Shown piece after piece: positions 1 to 6,609 of a DNA stretch of 22,963 nt (within the stretch, counting starts at the first letter, position 1; every line of letters begins with the position of its first letter). Below the pieces are notes generated by a model. That model was given only the letters and a program-made list of their open reading frames with translations. It had not been told where the DNA came from and did not search any database. Both the position numbers and the translations under genes were made by a program. The stretch lies in assembly GCA_031270585.1 (NCBI GenBank), contig JAISXK010000040.1, positions 1-22,963 of the forward strand. The letters are read 5' to 3'. Source of the stretch: Clostridiales bacterium (GTDB taxonomy: Bacteria; Bacillota; Clostridia; Christensenellales; CAG-138).

Positions 1-64
1 AAATTGCGTTCTTCTTAATTCGTACTATACAGTTTTCAAGGTGCCCGCCGCTTCTCAAAGCAGC
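1..64 (-). other. leader region resembling an rrn leader, truncated by window edge
   Basis: On the minus strand the sequence after the promoter contains a CACCTTGAAAACTG segment (29-42). Such TTGAAAACTG segments are common just upstream of 16S rRNA or in rRNA spacers of Bacillota. No rRNA sequence is visible before the window ends, so the assignment to an rrn leader is an inference from the promoter plus this segment. A tRNA or 5S leader is also possible. Confidence 0.5.
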
Positions 65-70
65 TCGTTT

Positions 71-100
71 ATTGTAGCAAACCTCTCTCGCCTATGTCAA
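71..100 (-). promoter_or_regulatory. strong sigma-A promoter, probably of an rRNA operon
   Basis: Read on the minus strand there is a perfect TTGACA (95-100), an 18-base spacer and TACAAT (71-76). Immediately upstream (about 101-142) lie four A-tracts spaced roughly 10 bases apart, the pattern of an UP element. The predicted start of transcription is near position 64 and the RNA runs leftward out of the window. The strength of the promoter and the leader that follows it fit a ribosomal RNA operon; the rRNA itself is not in the window. Confidence 0.75.
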
Positions 101-272
101 TGGGTTTTTGGCTGTTTTTAAACTTTTTTCGCGCTTTTTTCACGCGGTTATCTGCTATCGTACATGCAGTCTGTGGTTTTGATGGTGGTTGCGCAAGTTG
201 TTCAATGGGGAGAGTGGCATTTAGTCCTGTAAAAGACAAGCGGATGCCGCCGGTATCCCCTCATAGCAAGCG

Positions 273-1457
273 TCACAGTTTGGCGAGCGCTTGTTTTATA
301 TCGGCGATAATATCCTCTGCATCCTCAAGCCCGACGGAAAAGCGGAAAAAGCCGCCGTGAAACTCTTCCGGGTAGAGATATTGCCGTTCATCATTCTCGC
401 CGAGGAACACAATCAGGCTTTCGTCGTGACCGAGCGAAACGGCGTTTGTTATGACTCGCAGATGGCTTACAAAGCGGTTGTGCGCGTCATGGTCAGCGTT
501 CAGCGCAAACGCCATAACGCCACCGTAGCCGTTTTTCATCTGTTTTTTCGCAATATTATGTCCTTTGAACGATTCCAGCCCCGGATATGCCACAAACTTC
601 ACCTGTGGCTGGGATTCAAGAAACTCCGCAATCTTCTGCGCGTTTTTGTTGTGCTGGCGCATGCGCAGCGGCAAAGTCACCACGCCGCGCATAATAAGCC
701 AGGCGTTGAACGGGCTGATTGCTCCGCCAAGGTTCACCATTGCCTCCGCGCGGATTTTATCAATCAGCGGTTTCGCCCCAAGAACCGCGCCGCCAAGCGC
801 GTCACCGTGACCGTTGATGTACTTTGTCAGACTCTCAACGGTCAAATCCGCCCCATAGTCACAGGGAAGCTGGTTGTACGGCGACGCAAAAGTATTGTCT
901 ACCGATAGCAACGCGCCGTGTTCGTGGGCAAGCTTGGCTATTTCCCTTATGTCGCAGACCCTGATTGTCGGATTGGCAGGCGTTTCAATATGAATAAGCT
1001 TTGTGTCCGGCTTAATCGCCATCCGTACTTTTTTTGCGTCGGAAGCGTCAACAAGCGTAGTCTTTACGCCATACTTCTCGGGTAGCAATTCGTGCATCAG
1101 CCGATAGGCGGCAATATAAGTCGTGTCTAAAACCACAGCGTGGTCGCCTGACTTTAAAAAAGCAAAGAACACGCCGGACAAGGCCGCCACACCAGTGGCA
1201 AGCACAACACAGTCCTCCGTACCGTGGAGCAAGGCAAGTTTCTGCTGCAAATAAACCTGGTTCGCTCCTCCGTTGCGTGTATAAAGGTTGCCGCCCGTGC
1301 TTGACCAATTGATGTCGCTTGGGTCGTAAGGCAGTTCATAACTGTTCGCCATAGTTATCGGGCGGCGAATCGCGCCCGTTTCCTTGTCTGTCTCGTTGCC
1401 ACCGTGGATGGCCCGCGTAGCGAAGCCGGACATGGCGTCAATGTTTTTAATTTGCAT
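273..1457 (-). CDS. PLP-dependent transsulfuration-family lyase (Cys/Met metabolism)
   Basis: This is a fold-type I PLP enzyme of the Cys/Met metabolism family (cystathionine gamma-lyase, cystathionine beta-lyase, methionine gamma-lyase, O-acetylhomoserine sulfhydrylase). The 394-residue length is typical. Visible landmarks are the YTR phosphate-binding motif (Tyr59, Arg61), a VDNTF segment with the pyridine-N-binding Asp187, and the Schiff-base Lys212 in SLTKYINGHGD. Pseudomonas methionine gamma-lyase carries a Cys two residues after the active-site Tyr114. Here the matching segment reads DTTYIAAYR, with Ala in place of that Cys, so methionine gamma-lyase activity should not be assumed. The start is supported by AGGAG eight bases upstream. 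It is the second gene of an operon, 18 bases after the thioesterase-like gene. The exact substrate cannot be read from the sequence. Confidence 0.85.
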   Translation of the reverse strand: MQIKNIDAMSGFATRAIHGGNETDKETGAIRRPITMANSYELPYDPSDINWSSTGGNLYTRNGGANQVYLQQKLALLHGTEDCVVLATGVAALSGVFFAFLKSGDHAVVLDTTYIAAYRLMHELLPEKYGVKTTLVDASDAKKVRMAIKPDTKLIHIETPANPTIRVCDIREIAKLAHEHGALLSVDNTFASPYNQLPCDYGADLTVESLTKYINGHGDALGGAVLGAKPLIDKIRAEAMVNLGGAISPFNAWLIMRGVVTLPLRMRQHNKNAQKIAEFLESQPQVKFVAYPGLESFKGHNIAKKQMKNGYGGVMAFALNADHDAHNRFVSHLRVITNAVSLGHDESLIVFLGENDERQYLYPEEFHGGFFRFSVGLEDAEDIIADIKQALAKL

Positions 1458-1475
1458 AGCCCTTACTCCTTTTCT

Positions 1476-1880
1476 TCATTTTAAACCGTGACTTTTATTA
1501 GCAGATTTCAACTTTGATAAAAATTTCTCGCTGTTAACAATCACGCGTGTGTGTATTCCTTTGCCGATTTGTTTTTCTCCCTCGAACGCAACGACTTCAA
1601 ATTCACGCAGTCGCCCATCTATCGCAGTAACGGTAGCCATAGCGGTTATATTTGCGCCGACGGGACTCGCGGCAATGTGCTCAATATCAATCCGCGTTCC
1701 GACCGAGGTCTGTCCGTCCCCCACTTCGGCGTCCAGACAGGCGCAGGCGGCTTTCTCCATAAGTGCCACCATCGACGGCGTGGCAAACACGGGCAAGAGT
1801 CCGCTGCCAACTGCGGATGCAATGTTTGTTTCGTCAACGATTGCGGTGGCAGTTTCCTTCGTTCCAACTTCAATACGCAT
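1476..1880 (-). CDS. fluoroacetyl-CoA-thioesterase-like hotdog protein (FlK family)
   Basis: This 134-residue single-domain hotdog-fold protein is close in length to FlK of Streptomyces cattleya. FlK uses Thr42, Glu50 and His76. Here Thr34 (in FATPSMVAL), Glu42 (MEKAA) and His68 (DIEHIA) have exactly the same spacing of 8 and 26 residues, so the catalytic set is intact. Family members hydrolyse short acyl-CoA thioesters. True fluoroacetyl-CoA specificity is known only for FlK, and the physiological substrate of the many clostridial homologues is unknown to me. A GGAG lies 11 bases before the ATG and directly abuts the stop of a short upstream frame. The gene is followed by the PLP lyase gene, so the two are probably cotranscribed. 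Confidence 0.8.
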   Translation of the reverse strand: MRIEVGTKETATAIVDETNIASAVGSGLLPVFATPSMVALMEKAACACLDAEVGDGQTSVGTRIDIEHIAASPVGANITAMATVTAIDGRLREFEVVAFEGEKQIGKGIHTRVIVNSEKFLSKLKSANKSHGLK

Positions 1881-1895
1881 CCGCTCAATTTCTCC

Positions 1896-1991
1896 TTATT
1901 CCTTCGTCACGGCATCTTCGCCGAAAATTCTATCGAGTTCCGCATCCGATGTCACGCTACGCACCCTCAGGCAAATTGCCGTCTTATTCAT
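1896..1991 (-). CDS. short ORF of 31 aa, possible gene remnant upstream of the thioesterase gene
   Basis: The frame starts at an ATG (1989-1991), encodes 31 residues beginning MNKTAICLRV and ending GEDAVTKE, and stops three bases before the GGAG that serves the thioesterase-like gene. No ribosome binding site precedes the ATG. The start overlaps the end of another minus-strand frame that can be read from about 2120 down to the stop at 1984. That arrangement fits either translational coupling of two small peptides or a single decayed gene with a frameshift. I do not recognise the protein. Low confidence that it is expressed. Confidence 0.25.
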   Translation of the reverse strand: MNKTAICLRVRSVTSDAELDRIFGEDAVTKE

Positions 1992-2266
1992 GTCCAGGCG
2001 AGGGGAGTGTCCCGCCTGAATCTGCGATCCTTACGGCACTTTTGTGCTCTATGCCCATTTTTTTGACGCAACTTGGGTTTTTATCTTCTTTTTCCAAGAT
2101 TTTATCGTGATTTTTGTCTAATTGCAACCGTAATCCTCGATCTGTGCCCATCCCCTAATATGCGACTATATGCCTGCCTTGCCGGATCGCGCGGGCTATA
2201 TATTTAAAAAGATCATGCCTCCCTGTAAAAAACATTTGTATTGTTGCCGATTTATACGCGCCACGC
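1992..2266. other. intergenic region between the minus-strand lyase operon and glgB
   Basis: About 450 bases separate the thioesterase-like gene from glgB. The left half, read on the minus strand, holds the short overlapping frames and two possible stems (TGCCGT with ACGGCA, and CAGGCG with CGCCTG). I looked for T-box, SAM and TPP riboswitch consensus pieces and found none. The right half is AT-rich and leads into the glgB promoter. No convincing gene was seen in 2121-2266. Confidence 0.4.
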
Positions 2267-2295
2267 TTTAAAAACTCATTATAAAATGGTATGAT
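2267..2295 (+). promoter_or_regulatory. candidate promoter of the glycogen operon
   Basis: TTTAAA (2267-2272) and TATGAT (2290-2295) are separated by 17 bases, 37 bases upstream of the glgB start. The -35 matches consensus at four of six positions and the -10 at five of six. No other promoter-like pair was seen closer to glgB. Confidence 0.45.
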
Positions 2296-2331
2296 TGGAT
2301 AAATAGAAATCAATGGAACCGGGGTACCTTT

Positions 2332-4212
2332 ATGCCTGCCGCATTGATTGACGACAAAGCCTTATATTATTTTAATACCGGGGTCTGTGTAAACGCTTAC
2401 GAGTTATTGGGCGCGCACAAGCTTCACGGTTACTGGCGGTTTGCCGTTTGGGCGCCCACCGCTCAGGCGGTTTGCCTGGCAGGCAGCTTTAATGATTTTC
2501 AACCCAATCAAATGCCCATGCAGCGCATAGGGGATACCGGCGTTTGGCAAATTGCCACCGATGCCGCGCAGCGCGGCGATCTTTATAAATATTATATTAC
2601 CGCCCGCGACGGACAGGGCTATTGGCGCGCCGATCCTTATGCCACCAGAGCGGAATACCCGCCCGGCAGGGCAAGCGTCGTTTGGGATATACCAAAATAC
2701 ACCTTTGGCGACGAACTATACTATAATAGGAAAAAGCACAGGAACCCTTACCTTGAGCCTCTCAATATTTATGAGGTGCACTTGGGTTCTTTTACGGATG
2801 TGGCAAACTACCGTGTGCTGGCAAAAAAAATTGTGGATTATGCCGCCGATATGGGTTACACGCATTTAGAACTTATGCCGCTTGGCGAGTATCCGTTTGC
2901 CAGGAGCTGGGGCTACCAGGTAACGGGTTATTATGCCGCGACCGCCCGTTATGGCGACCCGGAAGATTTGATGTATTTTGTGAATTTGGCGCACCAAAGG
3001 GAACTTGGCGTATTTCTTGATTGGGTGCCCGCGCACTTTCCCAAGGATGAGCACGGCTTGCGCCTTTTTGACGGCTCTCCGCTATACGAGCCTGCGGATA
3101 CACTGCGCGCCGAACAACCGCAATGGGGCACGCTCATGTTTGATTACGGACGCACGCAAGTGCAAAGTTACTTATTATCTAACGCCTTTTATTGGCTAAA
3201 GGAATTTCATTTTGACGGGTTGCGTGTTGATGCCGTAAGTTGCATGCTCTTTTTGAATTATGGCCGCAAGGAGGGCCAGTGGCGGCCCAACTCGTTTGGC
3301 GGCAACGAGAACCTCGACGCCATCGCCTTTATCAAAAAGCTGACCTCTCGCGTGCGCGAAGAGTGGCCCGATTATGACCGGCTGTTGATAGCGGAAGAGA
3401 GCACCGCCTACCCCTATGTGACCAAGCCACCCGAAGAGGGCGGGCTGGGCTTCCATTTTAAATGGAATATGGGCTGGATGAATGATACGTTGCGCTATAT
3501 GGAGGAGGATAGCTACTTTCGCAAATGGCGCCATGATAAGCTCTCATTCTCACTGACCTACGCGTTCAGCGAGCATTATATACTGCCGTTTTCTCACGAC
3601 GAGGTGGTGCATGGCAAGCGCTCTTTATTAGAAAAAATGCCCGGCGATTACTGGCAGAAGTTTGCGCAATTGCGCGTGCTGTTCGCTTACCAATATGCGC
3701 ACCCCGGCAAAAAACTCAATTTTATGGGCAACGAGTTTGGTCAGTTTATTGAGTGGAAATATGATCAAAGCCTGGATTGGTTTTTGCTTAAATACCCCAA
3801 ACACAATGAGATGCATCACTTTACCCGCGCACTCAACCACTTTTATAAGAGCACCCCCGCTCTGTACCAACGCGATATGGATTGGGGCGGCTTTAACTGG
3901 GTGAGCGTAAACGACGATATCCATTCCATAATCGCCTTTATAAGGTGGGATCGGGTGGGCAACGGCGTATTGTGCGCCTTTAATTTTACACCACACCCCT
4001 GGGGGGATTACCTTGTCAACATGCCTGTTAACTGCCTGTTGTCGGAAGCGCTCAGTTCCGACGAAGCATGCTATGGCGGTACCGGCAACTGGCTGAACCC
4101 CAAGCCTATTGTAATTCGGCACGAAGGCGTCATCAAACTGCCGCCGTTTGGCGCGACGTTTTTGGTTTTAAGCGATATTACACCCATACTTGAGCTTGTA
4201 GCCGACGCATGA
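2332..4212 (+). CDS. glgB: 1,4-alpha-glucan branching enzyme
   Basis: GlgB cuts alpha-1,4-glucan chains and rejoins them through alpha-1,6 bonds to branch glycogen. The 626-residue protein has an N-terminal CBM48 domain (AYELLGAHK, FAVWAPTAQAV, roughly residues 20-110). A GH13 barrel follows, then a C-terminal beta domain. Catalytic residues are visible: nucleophile Asp300 in LRVDAVS, acid/base Glu355 in IAEESTA and Asp423 in FSHDEVVHGK. The family signatures VPAHFPKDEHGL and FMGNEFGQF are present. It lacks the extra N-terminal domain of the E. coli enzyme, as usual in Bacillota. It is the first gene of the glg operon. The ribosome binding site is weak (GGGG nine bases before ATG), but the start fits the family. 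Confidence 0.96.
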   Translation: MPAALIDDKALYYFNTGVCVNAYELLGAHKLHGYWRFAVWAPTAQAVCLAGSFNDFQPNQMPMQRIGDTGVWQIATDAAQRGDLYKYYITARDGQGYWRADPYATRAEYPPGRASVVWDIPKYTFGDELYYNRKKHRNPYLEPLNIYEVHLGSFTDVANYRVLAKKIVDYAADMGYTHLELMPLGEYPFARSWGYQVTGYYAATARYGDPEDLMYFVNLAHQRELGVFLDWVPAHFPKDEHGLRLFDGSPLYEPADTLRAEQPQWGTLMFDYGRTQVQSYLLSNAFYWLKEFHFDGLRVDAVSCMLFLNYGRKEGQWRPNSFGGNENLDAIAFIKKLTSRVREEWPDYDRLLIAEESTAYPYVTKPPEEGGLGFHFKWNMGWMNDTLRYMEEDSYFRKWRHDKLSFSLTYAFSEHYILPFSHDEVVHGKRSLLEKMPGDYWQKFAQLRVLFAYQYAHPGKKLNFMGNEFGQFIEWKYDQSLDWFLLKYPKHNEMHHFTRALNHFYKSTPALYQRDMDWGGFNWVSVNDDIHSIIAFIRWDRVGNGVLCAFNFTPHPWGDYLVNMPVNCLLSEALSSDEACYGGTGNWLNPKPIVIRHEGVIKLPPFGATFLVLSDITPILELVADA

Positions 4213-4227
4213 ATTCCACCATTTAAA

Positions 4228-4243
4228 GGGAGGAGGATGCGCA
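4228..4243 (+). promoter_or_regulatory. RBS that decides the TTG start of glgC
   Basis: GGGAGGAGG (4228-4236) lies seven bases before the TTG at 4244. The only nearby ATG (4237) is in another frame, so glgC begins with TTG. Confidence 0.85.
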
Positions 4244-5488
4244 TTGAGAAAAAAGCAGATCGTAGCCATGCTTTTAGCCGGCGGACAGGGAAGCCGGCTT
4301 GGGATACTGACATCCAATATGGCCAAGCCCGCCGTGCCGTTTGGCGCAAAATACCGCATAATTGATTTTCCGCTGAGTAACTGCGTGAACTCCCAGATCG
4401 ATACCGTGGGCGTGTTGACGCAATACCAACCGCTGGAGTTGAACACCTATATCGGCAACGGCCAGCATTGGGACTTGGATCGCATCGACGGCGGCGTGTT
4501 TGTGTTGCCGCCCTATGTAAAGGGCAAATGCGGGCAATGGTATTCGGGCACCGCAAACGCCATATACCAAAACCAGATGTTTGTAGATCAATACAGCGCG
4601 GAATATGTGCTGATATTGTCGGGCGACCATATTTATAAAATGGATTACGCCGCTATGCTGCGCTTTCACATTGAAAAGGGCGCTACGGCAACCATCGCCG
4701 TGTTTGAAATACCTATCGCCGAAGCGTCCCGGTTTGGCATCATCAATATAGACGACGACAAGCGCATTGTATCGTTTGATGAAAAGCCAAAGTGCCCGCG
4801 TTCCAACCTTGCGAGTATGGGCGTGTATATATTCAACTGGCAAAACCTGAAAGCCTATATGCAGGCCGACGAAGAGAACGCCGCCTCACAAAACGATTTT
4901 GGCCAGGATATTATCCCCGGCATGCTGCAAAACGGCGAAGTGCTCTACGCCTACCCCTTTCACGGTTACTGGAAGGACGTAGGCACCATTGGCAGCCTTT
5001 GGGAGGCTAATATGGATTTGCTGGAAGACTCCCCGTTGCTGGATCTATACGACCCTTTTTGGCGCATCTATTCGCGCAACCCCATACTTCCCCCGCATTA
5101 TGTATCGGCGGAAGCTTCTATAAACTGCTCGCTCGTGGCGGAAGGATGCGAGGTGTACGGCCGGATTTCGCACAGCGTTATATTCGCCGGCTCGTATATC
5201 TCCCATGGAGCTGTTGTGGAAGACAGCATTGTGATGCCCGGCGCGCATATCGGCGAAAACGCGCATGTATACAAATCCATTATCGATGAGCGCGCCATCA
5301 TTGGACAGGGCGTGGTTGTAGGCGCAAAACCGCAGAAAAATCTCACGATAGATAACAGTTTGACCGGCGATATCACGCTGGTGGGCTATGATATGCATAT
5401 ACCTGACGGCACGGCGCTGCCTCGTGGCATGGTTGCAACAAAGGAGACGCTGGGTTACCTTTATAAGAAAGGAGGAACAACGCCATGA
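4244..5488 (+). CDS. glgC: glucose-1-phosphate adenylyltransferase, catalytic subunit
   Basis: GlgC makes ADP-glucose from ATP and glucose-1-phosphate, the committed step of bacterial glycogen synthesis. The 414-residue protein has the complete nucleotidyltransferase signature near the N-terminus (LAGGQGSRLG, then KPAVPFGAKYRIIDF). It also has the metal-binding LSGDHIYKMDY with Asp128, a SFDEKP segment and a C-terminal left-handed beta-helix with hexapeptide-like repeats (roughly 290-390). It starts with TTG behind a very strong ribosome binding site, 31 bases after glgB, and its stop overlaps the glgD start by four bases. Many Bacillota make a GlgC-GlgD heteromer, and the presence of glgD next to it fits that. 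Confidence 0.96.
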   Translation: MRKKQIVAMLLAGGQGSRLGILTSNMAKPAVPFGAKYRIIDFPLSNCVNSQIDTVGVLTQYQPLELNTYIGNGQHWDLDRIDGGVFVLPPYVKGKCGQWYSGTANAIYQNQMFVDQYSAEYVLILSGDHIYKMDYAAMLRFHIEKGATATIAVFEIPIAEASRFGIINIDDDKRIVSFDEKPKCPRSNLASMGVYIFNWQNLKAYMQADEENAASQNDFGQDIIPGMLQNGEVLYAYPFHGYWKDVGTIGSLWEANMDLLEDSPLLDLYDPFWRIYSRNPILPPHYVSAEASINCSLVAEGCEVYGRISHSVIFAGSYISHGAVVEDSIVMPGAHIGENAHVYKSIIDERAIIGQGVVVGAKPQKNLTIDNSLTGDITLVGYDMHIPDGTALPRGMVATKETLGYLYKKGGTTP

Positions 5489-6609
5489 TCGCGGACGCGT
5501 TTGGTATTGTGTATACCGGTGAAGAGGCGGCGCGACTCAAAGAGCTTACGCATTCGCGCTCGGTCGCCGCTACCCCTTTTGGCGGCAGATACCGCTGTAT
5601 CGATTTTATCATCAGCAACATGGTGAACTCGGGCATCAGTAACATAGGCGTGATCGCTCAGAAAAACTACCATTCGCTTATGGATCATCTGGGCTCGGGC
5701 AAGGAATGGGATTTGGATCGCAAGCGCGACGGCCTGTTTATGCTGCCCCCCTATGTAACGCGGGATAATGTGGGCCTTTATCGCGGCACTGTCGAAGCTT
5801 TAAAAAGCATAGGCGGGTATATCAGGAGAAGCACGCAAAGATATGTGCTCTTCTCGGGCAGCTATACCATATTTAATAGGCCTTTTGGGCATATGATAGA
5901 GCAGCATATCAATAGCGGCGCCGATATTACCATTATGTTTAATGATAATGATATACTTGAAGAATATGATCAATATGAAGATCTGCGCCTGGTGATAGGG
6001 CCTGACGGCCGGATTGTGGATTTAGAATTGAACCCTTACCGCTCGCAAAACCAAAACAAGAGCTGCAATGTTGTGCTTATGGAAAAAAACCTACTGGAAT
6101 ACCTTGTGGAGGAAGCCAGTGCGCACGGCCTGTATGATTTTACGCGAGATGTGCTGCAGCGCAATGTGCGTAAATTAAAACTGTTCGGTTACCATTATTC
6201 CGGGTTTGTTGCAAGGCTGAATTCCCCGCAGGCGTATTTTAAAAGCAATATTGCTTTGCTGAAAAGCGATGTGCGCGCGGATCTGTTTGACGATGCGCAT
6301 CCCATATACACAAAGGTGAAGGATGAGGTGCCGGCAAAATATGGCCCTACTGCGGATGTAAAAAACTCCATCGTGGCCTCGGGCTGTATTGTGGAAGGTG
6401 AAGTGCGCGACAGCTTGCTGTTTCGCGGGGTTTATGTGGCAAAGGGCGCTAAGCTTAGCAACTGTATTGTTATGCAGGGCTCGCAAATACATGAAAACGC
6501 GTCTCTCGATTGTGCTATACTGGATAAAACCGTAGTGGTGAAGCGCGGCCGGAAGCTTCACGGGCACGAAAAGTTCCCCATTGCCATCAGGAAGGGCAGT
6601 ATTATATGA
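5485..6609 (+). CDS. glgD: GlgD, non-catalytic partner of ADP-glucose pyrophosphorylase
   Basis: This 374-residue GlgC paralogue is the regulatory or stimulatory subunit of ADP-glucose pyrophosphorylase in Bacillota. It keeps the overall fold (TPFGGRYRCIDFIISNMVNSG near the N-terminus and a C-terminal beta-helix around 290-370). It has lost the glycine-rich GGxGxRL loop, which here reads IVYTGEEAARL. The catalytic SGDHIYK of GlgC is replaced by SGSYTIF. Those losses are the normal GlgD pattern, so the subunit is not expected to be active alone. AAGGAGG lies nine bases before the ATG. The start overlaps the glgC stop (ATGA) and the end overlaps glgA, so translation is coupled. Confidence 0.93.
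   Translation: MIADAFGIVYTGEEAARLKELTHSRSVAATPFGGRYRCIDFIISNMVNSGISNIGVIAQKNYHSLMDHLGSGKEWDLDRKRDGLFMLPPYVTRDNVGLYRGTVEALKSIGGYIRRSTQRYVLFSGSYTIFNRPFGHMIEQHINSGADITIMFNDNDILEEYDQYEDLRLVIGPDGRIVDLELNPYRSQNQNKSCNVVLMEKNLLEYLVEEASAHGLYDFTRDVLQRNVRKLKLFGYHYSGFVARLNSPQAYFKSNIALLKSDVRADLFDDAHPIYTKVKDEVPAKYGPTADVKNSIVASGCIVEGEVRDSLLFRGVYVAKGAKLSNCIVMQGSQIHENASLDCAILDKTVVVKRGRKLHGHEKFPIAIRKGSII

Noticed and set aside
243..259. GGATGCCG/CGGTATCC inverted repeat after the lyase gene as a terminator
   Set aside because: The loop would be a single base and no proper T-run follows on the minus strand.
94..360. 88-residue plus-strand frame
   Set aside because: It runs over the A-tract/promoter region and the end of the lyase gene, lacks a ribosome binding site and has no recognisable protein pattern.
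291..908. 205-residue plus-strand frame opposite the lyase gene
   Set aside because: It is antisense to a clearly conserved PLP enzyme and its product has no domain pattern.
1549..2110. plus-strand frames of 115-171 residues opposite the thioesterase gene
   Set aside because: They are shadows of the conserved FlK-like gene; composition is Ser/Arg/Cys-rich and start sites lack ribosome binding sites.
2000..2331. T-box, SAM or TPP riboswitch in front of the lyase operon
   Set aside because: None of the conserved pieces (for example the T-box GGGTGGNACCGCG or the THI-box CTGAGA...ACCTGATC) could be found on either strand.
3628..4122. 164-residue minus-strand frame opposite glgB
   Set aside because: Shadow of a highly conserved gene.
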